The notes under the pieces: model-generated
Database searches by the model: none
What the model saw: the letters and a program-made list of their open reading frames with translations, nothing else
What the model was told of the DNA's origin: nothing
Translations under genes and position numbers: made by a program
Shown here: positions 1 to 9,995 of the stretch, piece after piece
How positions within the stretch are numbered: position 1 is the first letter of the stretch
Layout: each line of letters begins with the position of its first letter
DNA from: an uncultured Piscirickettsiaceae bacterium
GTDB taxonomy: Bacteria; Pseudomonadota; Gammaproteobacteria; Methylococcales; Cycloclasticaceae
Length of the DNA stretch: 64,000 nucleotides
Direction of reading: 5' to 3'
Assembly: GCA_913061075.1 (NCBI GenBank)
Contig: CAJXSK010000007.1
Location: 1 to 64,000 of the forward strand

Positions 1-10
1 CTTCTGGCAT
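1..10 (-). CDS. flgD: flgD, first codons only (cut by window edge)
   Basis: Reading leftward, an ATG at positions 10-8 follows flgC and is preceded by GGAG seven bases upstream. Only Met-Pro-Glu and one further base lie in the window. In flgBCD operons the next gene after flgC is flgD, the hook-cap scaffold protein, so the assignment rests on gene order and the ribosome site, not on protein sequence. Confidence 0.55.
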
Positions 11-22
11 CGTTAGTCTCCG

Positions 23-442
23 TTATTGTCCGATTTTTAAGGTTTGTTGTAAGAGCTGTTTAGCGGTGTTTAATATCTCAACGTTATTTTGGTACGTTCT
101 GCTGGCAGACATCATATTTGCCATTTCCTCAACAACATTGACATTGGGTTTGAAGATATAACCTTCTTCATTTGCCATGGGGTGTTGCGGTGCATACTCT
201 TCACGCAATGGCGCTTGGCTTTCTACAACGCCTAATACCTTTACGCCTTTTGAAGCTGTTTGGCTTCTCCCCATAGTATCTTGAAGAACCGTGGCAAAAA
301 CAGGCTGTCTAGAACGGTACGTTTGATTAGTACTACTACTCACTGTATCGGCGTTAGCTAAATTACTAGCCACCAAATTTAAGCGAGTCGTTTGCGAACT
401 CATGGCGCTACCCGCAATATCAAAAATGTTATATAAAGACAT
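23..442 (-). CDS. flgC: Flagellar proximal rod protein FlgC
   Basis: FlgC is one of the rod proteins that join the MS ring to the hook in the periplasm. The 139-residue protein has the usual family length. The N-terminal flagellar rod motif is visible as NLVASNLANADT, and the C-terminal helix has the family form (NVVEEMANMMSASRTYQNN, then NTAKQLLQQTL). It has no signal peptide because it is exported by the flagellar type III apparatus. It starts one or two bases after flgB ends, so it is co-transcribed and probably translationally linked with flgB, and flgD follows on the same strand. Confidence 0.96.
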   Translation of the reverse strand: MSLYNIFDIAGSAMSSQTTRLNLVASNLANADTVSSSTNQTYRSRQPVFATVLQDTMGRSQTASKGVKVLGVVESQAPLREEYAPQHPMANEEGYIFKPNVNVVEEMANMMSASRTYQNNVEILNTAKQLLQQTLKIGQ

Positions 443-444
443 GT

Positions 445-843
445 TTATTCACCCCTTAGCGCAGAAAGATAACCCGATATTTTGCCATCTAAGAATCGAA
501 TAGACGTTTGATAATCTAAAGCATTTTGTGCATAGCGAGCCTGTTCAGATTGTGCATCAACGGTGTTTCCATCTAAGGATGCACTTGTTGGTACTCTATA
601 AGCTAACGATATGGATGATGCTGAAGAGTTCGTTGAAAAATGCTTAGCGTGTGACACTTTCAACTGCCGAGCCGGCTCGCCTAACTGTTTTAATGCCGAC
701 TTAAAGTCAAAGTCTCTTGCTTTATAACCTGGTGTATCCGCATTCGCCATATTAGACGCTAAGACTTCAGCGCGTTGTGAACGGAATTTAAGTGCGTGTT
801 CATGCACACCGAATAATGTATTAATGGTTGTTGTCATACTCAA
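445..843 (-). CDS. flgB: Flagellar basal-body rod protein FlgB
   Basis: FlgB is a proximal rod subunit of the flagellar basal body. The 132-residue protein has the conserved rod motif near its N terminus (RAEVLASNMANADTPGYKA), the signature shared by FlgB, FlgC, FlgF and FlgG. The C-terminal helix (YQTSIRFLDGKISGYLSALRGE) is also typical. It is the first gene of the leftward flgBCD operon. The 555-base region upstream holds a sigma-54-like promoter and four CGGCAA hexamers that could control the operon. Confidence 0.96.
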   Translation of the reverse strand: MSMTTTINTLFGVHEHALKFRSQRAEVLASNMANADTPGYKARDFDFKSALKQLGEPARQLKVSHAKHFSTNSSASSISLAYRVPTSASLDGNTVDAQSEQARYAQNALDYQTSIRFLDGKISGYLSALRGE

Positions 844-1398
844 TTCTCCACTTTGTTGCTGTTAACAAAGCAGAAAGCATGCCAATATAATTAACTCAGT
901 TAATTCAAAAGGTTACGTTTTTTATAATCGAATAACCTGCGGCAAAAGCGGCAAGTTTAAACAGAAGCGGCAAACACATCGTTGTGAATTATATTCACTA
1001 TAAAGACATCACCAATAATATTACTGGCCTTCGAGTTAATAATTTTTTCCAAAAATCTCCTAACCAGAATATTGCTAATAACTAATTAACGATTTTTCTA
1101 CGGCAATAGTTGCTCACTTATGGCCATTTACATATACAAACCGGAAAACCTTTGCCACATAATCTAATTAGAGTCATACCTGAAGACATTTGGTAAATGA
1201 TAGTTTATGAATAGCACCATAGTTTTTATAGCATTAAACCCCCGAGCTTCTAACTGCCAACAAACTTAAAAACCAGGGTTAAGTGGATCAATCCCTATCA
1301 GCTGGCCAACCATTAATCAACTAACGTTATTAACTCAGGTATTAACAAATCCTCTTTGTATCGTCTTTATTAAGCAATGTTCAATTTAGGCATACTTA
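844..1398. other. Divergent flgB/flgA intergenic region, 555 bases without a gene
   Basis: No convincing ORF occurs here. The stretch lies between leftward flgB and rightward flgA and is AT-rich. It holds four CGGCAA hexamers in the same orientation (940-945, 949-954, 968-973, 1101-1106) and a leftward sigma-54-like element at 1111-1126. I saw no further clear signal between 1130 and 1398 apart from a weak TTAGG eight bases before the ATG at 1399. Confidence 0.8.
1111..1126 (-). promoter_or_regulatory. Candidate sigma-54 promoter for flgBCD
   Basis: On the minus strand this reads TGGCCATAAGTGAGCA. It has GG and GC dinucleotides separated by exactly ten bases, the -24/-12 spacing of sigma-54 promoters, but the -12 box (GAGCA) is imperfect. 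It would give a leader of about 255 nt before flgB that contains the four CGGCAA hexamers. In Vibrio the FlrC activator of sigma-54 flagellar genes is reported to bind downstream of such promoters. The call is by eye. Confidence 0.4.
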
Positions 1399-1446
1399 AT
1401 GCATATTGAAATATTAACTTTTATCAAATTATTCGTGACTATTTTT

Positions 1447-2148
1447 ATGAAAAAACTATTAATTTTTCTTTATTTATTCTTAGTTCATTCAATAACTGGA
1501 TTAGCGTCGACGCAAAAATATGAAGATCATCAAGCAATAAAGAAACAAGTTACAAGCCATATTATTCAACAAGCTTCTTTTCTCGGTAACGATGTAACAG
1601 CTCGAGTAAATAATATTGACCAACGTTTAAGGCTAAAAAAATGCACAGCCCCACTGCAAATCAGAACAACAGGAAATGAGTTAAAACCCGGCAGAAATAC
1701 TTTAAATGTGAGCTGCCTGTCTGATACACCTTGGCGTATATTTCTTACCAGCCATATAGAGGTATTTAAGGACATATACGTCGCCAAGAAACTACTACGC
1801 AAAGGCGCCGTGGTAACGAGTAGCGACTTGACATTAAAAAAGACCAACATCACGTCTCTACATAAACGTTATCTATCAAACAAAACAGGCATAATTAATC
1901 AATCAGTTAAACGCACAATAGCCAAGGGCGACCTCTTCACAACTAATAATTTAACTGATCAATTACTGATAAAGAAAGGCGATCTGATCAACATAATCGC
2001 ATCAAATAGAGGATTTGTAATTAACATGAAAGGCACGGCGTTAGCCAGTGGCTCTGAGGGGCAACGTATTACCGTAAAAAATAGCCGCACAAAGCGTATT
2101 GTGCAAGGAACTGTTACTGACAAAGCAACCGTACGAGTACAAATTTGA
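1447..2148 (+). CDS. flgA: Flagellar P-ring assembly chaperone FlgA
   Basis: FlgA is a periplasmic chaperone for P-ring assembly around the rod. From the ATG at 1447 the protein is 233 residues and begins with a good signal peptide (MKKLLIFLYLFLVHSITGLAS). The C-terminal half is the SAF-type domain of the family, with KGDLITTNN-like and KKGDLINIIA segments and the conserved ending in which ASGSEGQRITVKNSRTKRIVQGTV specifies the core (first part: ASGSEGQRI). An in-frame ATG at 1399 has a weak TTAGG eight bases upstream and would add 16 residues, so the start is unsettled. It is divergent from flgBCD and followed by flgM. Confidence 0.9.
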   Translation: MKKLLIFLYLFLVHSITGLASTQKYEDHQAIKKQVTSHIIQQASFLGNDVTARVNNIDQRLRLKKCTAPLQIRTTGNELKPGRNTLNVSCLSDTPWRIFLTSHIEVFKDIYVAKKLLRKGAVVTSSDLTLKKTNITSLHKRYLSNKTGIINQSVKRTIAKGDLFTTNNLTDQLLIKKGDLINIIASNRGFVINMKGTALASGSEGQRITVKNSRTKRIVQGTVTDKATVRVQI

Positions 2149-2167
2149 TAATACATGTATCATATTA

Positions 2168-2194
2168 TAAAGAAATCACAACATTGGCCGTTAA
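2168..2194 (+). promoter_or_regulatory. Sigma-28 (FliA) promoter of flgMN
   Basis: TAAAGAAA, eleven bases, then GCCGTTAA closely matches the flagellar sigma-28 consensus (TAAA-rich -35, 15-16 base gap between cores, GCCGATAA -10). It lies 30 bases before the flgM ATG, with AGGAA as ribosome site. Late expression of FlgM from FliA is the classical negative feedback loop, so the site fits its gene. Confidence 0.85.
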
Positions 2195-2223
2195 ATAATA
2201 CATGACCTTAATTAGGAATTACT

Positions 2224-2556
2224 ATGTCAATTAACATAAAAGGTGTTTCCAGCAAATCTGGCCAAACAAGTACCAGCAAGGTTTCTGGTGGTCATAGATC
2301 ATCAAATAGCAATGCGACCAATACGGCATCTAAAAAGCCTGTTGATGACAGTGTTGACCTGACAGAAGCCGCGTCAAAAATTCAATTTATTGAGCAGTCT
2401 TTATCGAATGTTCCCATTATTGATGATACTCGCGTCCAGTCTGTTGGCAACTCAATCAAAGACGGTTCATATCAGGTCGATAATGAAAAGGTAGCAGATC
2501 GAATACTTACTGCAGAAAAACAACTTTCAAATACTTCGGTAAAAGAAAAACCATGA
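2224..2556 (+). CDS. flgM: Anti-sigma-28 factor FlgM
   Basis: FlgM binds and inhibits FliA until the hook-basal body is complete, then is exported through the flagellum. The 110-residue protein has a Ser/Thr/Asn-rich disordered N-terminal half and a C-terminal sigma-binding region with the family pattern: DSVDLTEAASKIQ, VDDTRV-like IIDDTRVQSVGNSIKDGSY, and EKVADRIL near the end. A sigma-28 promoter and an AGGAA ribosome site precede it. Its stop overlaps the flgN start in an ATGA, so the two are translationally coupled. Confidence 0.93.
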   Translation: MSINIKGVSSKSGQTSTSKVSGGHRSSNSNATNTASKKPVDDSVDLTEAASKIQFIEQSLSNVPIIDDTRVQSVGNSIKDGSYQVDNEKVADRILTAEKQLSNTSVKEKP

Positions 2557-3041
2557 TTAACTCAAACGTTGAAGAACTTAAAACATTATTATTAAAACTG
2601 GAGCAACAATCATCAGAAATGGCTGGTATTTTATCGGAAGAACATTCTTTACTAAATGCCACAGATGCGAATGCATTATTCAGCATAGCTCAACAAAAAA
2701 AACATATTATATATAGCCTAGAGCAAACAACTAAGGTCACTCATAAATTCTTACTTAACCTCAATGTAAAGCATGGCTTATATGGATTGTCTGCGTATAT
2801 CAACCTTCAACCAGTCGACACTAAAAAAAGCTTAGAGGAAATCTGGCTATCCACCCAACAACTGATAGAGAATAACAAACAGATGAATGAGACGAATGGG
2901 TCGATTATTGAATTAAACCGACGATTCACCCAACGTTCGTTAGATGTTTTGCGCGGCCAAATGGGATCTATCACAGAAACATATAGTTCGTCTGGGATTT
3001 CTCAAAAGAATACTTATACCAGAAATATATCCATCGTCTAA
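2553..3041 (+). CDS. flgN: Flagellar export chaperone FlgN
   Basis: FlgN is the cytoplasmic chaperone for the hook-associated proteins FlgK and FlgL. The 162-residue protein is mostly helical and charged, with an N-terminal ELKTLLLKLEQQSSEMAGIL helix and ALFSIAQQKKHIIYSLEQ typical of FlgN, and NGSIIELNRRFTQRSLDVL near the C terminus, matching the HAP-binding end of the family. It overlaps flgM by four bases. Sequence conservation in this family is low, so gene order contributes to the call. Confidence 0.88.
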   Translation: MINSNVEELKTLLLKLEQQSSEMAGILSEEHSLLNATDANALFSIAQQKKHIIYSLEQTTKVTHKFLLNLNVKHGLYGLSAYINLQPVDTKKSLEEIWLSTQQLIENNKQMNETNGSIIELNRRFTQRSLDVLRGQMGSITETYSSSGISQKNTYTRNISIV

Positions 3042-3053
3042 ATTGTAGTTAGC

Positions 3054-3812
3054 ATGTCCATATTTAGCGGTATAAAAGAATTATTTGAACCGCAAAGCGA
3101 AGACGATCTCGCTGCAGAGAATCCAAATTTTATTGTTCGCCCAAATAGAATTAAAAACATTTTAGAACGGTTTGTTGAATCTCAAGTTCAAGTAACAATA
3201 AAAACAGATGACGAAGAAGAACACTCCAGCAGGATTCTAGCTGTTAAACGTAACGGTATTGTACTTGATCAACTGTTATCTCGCACGGCCCATAGCAATA
3301 TAATCAATGACTTAACACTGCAAATTGAAGCAAAATATCACTCTATTCCGTTTAATTTCAAATCAAAAATTGTAGACAATAAAGTCAATAACAACAGTGG
3401 TTACCTAATATCTTTTCCAGAAAAAATATACCACCCTCAAAAAAGGGACTTTTTTAGGCTGCCCCTAAAGGAAACCGAACAATATAAATTCATTGGCTCT
3501 GCTCAGTACTCTGAAAACACGGTTACGGGCTATATTTATGATATTAGCTTCGGCGGCCTTAGCATTGCTGTCAATTCCAACGTTTATGTTAAGAAGGGCG
3601 ACATTATTGCCCCTGCCAGTCTTTATCTAGGTAAAGCAAGTGAGCGAGTTGATTGTGATTTAACCGTATGCGCTGTAAAAAAATCAACCATAGAAGGTTT
3701 TAGTCGTATAGGTTGTCAATACTTGAACTTATCATCAGACAACAAAAAACGCATTCATCAATTCATCAATGAAGAAGACAGAAAACGTGCAAAAACATCA
3801 AATGAAAACTAA
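3054..3812 (+). CDS. ycgR: YcgR-like PilZ-domain c-di-GMP effector (flagellar brake)
   Basis: Proteins of this type bind c-di-GMP and slow or bias the flagellar motor. The 252-residue protein has an N-terminal YcgR domain (about residues 25-115) and a C-terminal PilZ domain (about 120-240). The c-di-GMP-binding signatures are present: the RxxxR motif in KRDFFRLPL and the D-x-S-x-x-G motif in DISFGGLSI. It begins 12 bases after flgN, so it probably belongs to the flgMN transcript. No clear Shine-Dalgarno site is seen. It links flagellar control here with the two GGDEF-EAL proteins further along. Confidence 0.88.
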   Translation: MSIFSGIKELFEPQSEDDLAAENPNFIVRPNRIKNILERFVESQVQVTIKTDDEEEHSSRILAVKRNGIVLDQLLSRTAHSNIINDLTLQIEAKYHSIPFNFKSKIVDNKVNNNSGYLISFPEKIYHPQKRDFFRLPLKETEQYKFIGSAQYSENTVTGYIYDISFGGLSIAVNSNVYVKKGDIIAPASLYLGKASERVDCDLTVCAVKKSTIEGFSRIGCQYLNLSSDNKKRIHQFINEEDRKRAKTSNEN

Positions 3813-3831
3813 AGAAAAAAAGCATAGATTT

Positions 3832-3872
3832 ATAGCACTTAAGTCTAGTCTTTAAGATTGTGAAAGTGCTAT
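3832..3872 (+). terminator. Inverted repeat after the flgMN-ycgR operon, possible terminator
   Basis: A nine-base inverted repeat (ATAGCACTT at 3832-3840, AAGTGCTAT at 3864-3872) encloses a 23-base loop that can itself fold. It is followed by only a weak T-rich stretch, so termination is plausible but not certain. Confidence 0.4.
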
Positions 3873-3933
3873 TATTCTCAGCACAACTACAACCCAAAAA
3901 ACACGATAAATTGAAATGCTTTTTCTATAAATC

Positions 3934-4010
3934 GCCTCGGTAGCTCAGCTGGATAGAGCGCACCCCTCCTAAGGGTGAAGTCGCAGGTTCAAATCCTGCT
4001 CGGGGCACCA
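3934..4010 (+). tRNA. tRNA-Arg (anticodon CCT)
   Basis: A 77-nt cloverleaf with encoded CCA folds cleanly. The acceptor stem is GCCTCGG with TCGGGGC, the D stem GCTC/GAGC, the anticodon stem CACCC/GGGTG, and the T stem GCAGG/CCTGC around TTCAAAT. The anticodon CCT is at 3968-3970 and reads AGG codons. The gene stands alone between the flagellar genes and sucA; no mobile element is seen at its 3' end. Confidence 0.97.
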
Positions 4011-4095
4011 AATAAAGTTTATTATTTAAGAAAATATATTTTAGACACTTTCAACTACACTAACTAATATACAACCGACTGGTCGAGACAAATTA

Positions 4096-6915
4096 ATGAG
4101 CAACCTACTGCAGTTATTTAGAAGCACATCCGCACTAAACGGTGCCAATGCAAACTTTGTTGAAGACATGTATGAACAGTTTCTCAATGATCCAGAATCT
4201 GTCAGCGAACAATGGCGCGACCAGTTCAACTCAATTCGAGATGGCTCAGAAACCATCGATATACCCCACTCCTCCATTAAAAAACACTTTGCCGACTTAG
4301 CCAAAGCACCAACGGGCGTTCGCGTTATACAGGGTGGAAGCTCTGCTGACCAACTGGCTAAACAAGCTGCTGTATCTCGACTAATGAATGCTTATCGAAT
4401 AAATGGTCATAAGCAAGCGAATGTCAACCCGCTAAAGAATAAAAAAAAACCACTGATTGCTGAATTGGACATCGCTTTTCACGGTCTAAGTGAGTTGGAT
4501 TTAAACACTAATTTCGATACAGGCACATTACACAACACCCCTGAACAACTGGCTCTAAAGGATATTCTACCCATACTTCAAGAAACCTATTGCGATAGCA
4601 TTGGTATTGAGTACATGCACATCAGTGATACTGAAATGCGTTCGTGGGTAAGACGTCGCATGGAAGGTCCGCGTGGACATTTAAACCTAGATACCGATCA
4701 GAAAAAATGGCTATTAAAACTAGTAACAGCCGCAGAGGGAATAGAGAACTACCTACATAGAACGTACGTAGGACAAAAGCGTTTCTCACTGGAAGGTGGG
4801 GAAAGTTTGATTCCTATGATTGACGAAATGCTTCAACGATCTGGTGAACATGGCGTTAAAGAAGCGGTCATCGGAATGGCGCACCGTGGCAGGTTAAATG
4901 TTTTAGTCAACATATTCGGCAAAAACCCATCCATTCTGTTTGAAGAATTCGAAGGCAAACGTTCAGCCTCACCCACAAAAAATGGGTCTGGTGACGTTAA
5001 GTACCATATGGGCTTTTCTTCAGATATAGCAACGCCAAGCGGTGACATGCATCTCGCATTAGCTTTCAACCCATCACACTTGGAAATTATAAACCCCGTT
5101 GTAGAAGGGTCTGTTCGCGCCAGGCAAGATAGGCGTGGAGAATCAGGCGAAGATGAAGTCATCGCCATTCTAGTACACGGCGATTCTGCATTCTCTGGCC
5201 AAGGCGTTGTAATGGAAACACTACAAATGTCTAGAACTCGCGGTTATGGTACCGGTGGTACTATTCATATCGTCATTAACAACCAAGTCGGCTTTACAAC
5301 AAGCAACCCTGCCGATACCCGCTCAACACTTTATTGCACAGATGTTGCAAAAATGTTGGAAACGCCCATATTGCATGTAAATGGTGATGACCCTGAAGCG
5401 GTACTATTTGCATCTCAATTAGCCGTCGATTTCCGCAAAGAATTCAAGCAAGATATCGTTCTTGATATGGTCTGTTACCGCCGACGAGGCCATAACGAAG
5501 CCGATGAACCAGCTGTAACACAACCCTTGATGTATAGCACCATTAGAGCATTACCTACAACACGTAAAATATATGCTGACCGCCTTGTAAAAGAAGGGAC
5601 TATATCAGCAGATGAACCAGCAAAACTAGAAGCAAACTACCGTTCATCTCTGGAAAAAGGCGAGATCGTATCGCGTCCAATACTAGATCATAAAGTAAAC
5701 CCTTTCGTCGCAAAATGGGATGCGTTTTTATCCAGTAAATGGGACGACCCTTGCGACACAACCGTTACCCCAAAAGAGTTCCATAAGGTTTCCGAACTCA
5801 TGCTGAAATTACCACCAGAATTTGCAATACAAGCACGGGTTGAAAAAGTACTAGAAACCAGAAAAAAAATGTCTGTGGGCGCCCAACCTATTGATTGGGG
5901 TTATGCAGAAAACATGGCCTACGGAACCCTTCTTGCCAAGAAGCGCAATATAAGAATTACCGGCCAAGATGTTGGTCGTGGTACTTTCTTCCATCGTCAT
6001 GCTGTTTTACATAATACGAAAAATGGCGAAAGCTACATTCCTTTACGCCATTTAATGCTTGAGCAAGGAAGCTTCTCACTTTACGACTCATTTTTATCTG
6101 AAGAAGCTGTATTGGGTTTTGAATACGGCTATTCAACTACAGAGCCTGACGATCTTGTTATCTGGGAAGCTCAATTTGGTGACTTTGCCAATGGCGCTCA
6201 AGTATTAATGGATCAATTCATTAGTTCAGGCGAAACCAAATGGGGCCGCTTATGCGGGCTCGTTATGCTGTTACCTCATGGATACGAAGGACAAGGCCCT
6301 GAGCACTCTTCAGCCAGATTGGAACGCTATTTACAACTCTGCGCAGAACACAATATGCAGGTATGTGTTCCATCAACACCTGCTCAGATATTCCATTTAT
6401 TACGTCGCCAATCAATCAGTAATTTTAAAAAACCGTTAGTGATTATGAGTCCCAAAAGCTTATTACGGCACAAACTGGCGACATCAACACTTGAAGAGCT
6501 AACACAAGGCGCCTTCCAACCACTTATTCATGAAATTGACGACATTGACCCTAAAAAGGTAACGCGAATGGTGATTTGTTCGGGCAAAGTCTATTACGAA
6601 TTATTGGAACAACGTCGAACTGATGAGCTTAAAAATATTGTTATATATAGAGCTGAACAGCTGTACCCATTCCCGATTGATGAAATACAAGAGTCATTGA
6701 AGAAATACCCTAAATTAAAACAGCTTGTATGGTGTCAAGAAGAACCTATGAATCAAGGCGCTTGGTATCAGATAAGACACCGGTTCTTTGATGTATTAAG
6801 TAAAAAATTAGATCTTAAGTATGCAGGCCGCGATATGTCCGCCTCCCCTGCAGTTGGTCAATTTAGTTTACACGTTGAACAGCAGCAAAAATTAATCCAC
6901 GAAGCACTTTACTAA
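4096..6915 (+). CDS. sucA: 2-oxoglutarate dehydrogenase E1 component
   Basis: This is the ThDP-dependent E1 subunit that decarboxylates 2-oxoglutarate and transfers succinyl groups to the lipoyl arm of SucB in the TCA cycle. At 939 residues it matches the usual length (E. coli about 933). The N-terminal motif FVEDMYEQFLNDPESVSEQW, the AHRGRLNVLVNIFGKNP segment and the ThDP-binding region starting with HGDSAFSGQGVV near residue 361 are typical, as is GHNEADEP. sucB follows after 30 bases and lpd after that. No sdh or gltA genes precede it; a tRNA-Arg does. Confidence 0.98.
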   Translation: MSNLLQLFRSTSALNGANANFVEDMYEQFLNDPESVSEQWRDQFNSIRDGSETIDIPHSSIKKHFADLAKAPTGVRVIQGGSSADQLAKQAAVSRLMNAYRINGHKQANVNPLKNKKKPLIAELDIAFHGLSELDLNTNFDTGTLHNTPEQLALKDILPILQETYCDSIGIEYMHISDTEMRSWVRRRMEGPRGHLNLDTDQKKWLLKLVTAAEGIENYLHRTYVGQKRFSLEGGESLIPMIDEMLQRSGEHGVKEAVIGMAHRGRLNVLVNIFGKNPSILFEEFEGKRSASPTKNGSGDVKYHMGFSSDIATPSGDMHLALAFNPSHLEIINPVVEGSVRARQDRRGESGEDEVIAILVHGDSAFSGQGVVMETLQMSRTRGYGTGGTIHIVINNQVGFTTSNPADTRSTLYCTDVAKMLETPILHVNGDDPEAVLFASQLAVDFRKEFKQDIVLDMVCYRRRGHNEADEPAVTQPLMYSTIRALPTTRKIYADRLVKEGTISADEPAKLEANYRSSLEKGEIVSRPILDHKVNPFVAKWDAFLSSKWDDPCDTTVTPKEFHKVSELMLKLPPEFAIQARVEKVLETRKKMSVGAQPIDWGYAENMAYGTLLAKKRNIRITGQDVGRGTFFHRHAVLHNTKNGESYIPLRHLMLEQGSFSLYDSFLSEEAVLGFEYGYSTTEPDDLVIWEAQFGDFANGAQVLMDQFISSGETKWGRLCGLVMLLPHGYEGQGPEHSSARLERYLQLCAEHNMQVCVPSTPAQIFHLLRRQSISNFKKPLVIMSPKSLLRHKLATSTLEELTQGAFQPLIHEIDDIDPKKVTRMVICSGKVYYELLEQRRTDELKNIVIYRAEQLYPFPIDEIQESLKKYPKLKQLVWCQEEPMNQGAWYQIRHRFFDVLSKKLDLKYAGRDMSASPAVGQFSLHVEQQQKLIHEALY

Positions 6916-6945
6916 CCGAATTGACTTTATAATAAGGAATAAACC

Positions 6946-9631
<2,686 letters not shown>

Positions 9632-9642
9632 CGAATACAACC

Positions 9643-9675
9643 AGCTCTCTTTAATTTACCTTATTAAAGAGAGCT
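9643..9675 (+). terminator. Hairpin after lpdA, terminator of sucAB-lpdA
   Basis: Two perfect 12-base arms (AGCTCTCTTTAA and TTAAAGAGAGCT) enclose a nine-base loop. The downstream tract is T-rich (TCCTTC, then TTCTTTCTTG) rather than a pure T run, so it is probably a Rho-independent terminator of moderate strength. Confidence 0.75.
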
Positions 9676-9995
9676 TCCTTCAAATTCTTTCTTGAATTTA
9701 AGTTAGTCAACTTTTTCCTTTCCATAATATTTTCACTATTTACACCCCCCTCAAGAAGCTAAAACATTGATTTAAATCGCCTATTTAAATCTAACTATTA
9801 CCTATCTACGCTAAGCCCTTAATACTCATACATATTATTTTGTAAATTTAACTTTACAAATATTTAAATATAGATTACTTTTAACAAAATTTTGACAATT
9901 TACTGGATATAAGAGCTTTAAGTAATTGATTTTAATATCTATCTAAATTAGTCAATATTTTGACCATTTTCTGTTAACTAAATAAGGCTTGGATA
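9676..9995. other. AT-rich intergenic region upstream of the ThDP/CS-like operon
   Basis: There are 320 bases between the lpdA hairpin and the next gene, very AT-rich and without an ORF. A perfect TTGACA lies near 9892-9897, but no well-spaced -10 follows it. A GTCAA-tatt-TTGAC inverted repeat at 9951-9964 ends 31 bases before the ATG. The length and composition fit a regulated promoter region for the operon beginning at 9996. Confidence 0.6.
9951..9964. promoter_or_regulatory. Inverted repeat GTCAATATTTTGAC, possible operator
   Basis: The palindrome GTCAA-tatt-TTGAC resembles the FleQ-type consensus GTCAATnnATTGAC with one mismatch. The surroundings are AT-rich, so chance is a real alternative. 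It could be a site for any dimeric regulator of the downstream operon. Confidence 0.3.

Noticed and set aside
1566-2156. Two leftward open frames opposite flgA
   Set aside because: flgA has a signal peptide and SAF-type domain; the antisense frames have neither start signals nor family features.
3900-3933. TTGAAA and TATAAA as a promoter for tRNA-Arg
   Set aside because: The spacing is about nine bases, far below the 16-18 required.
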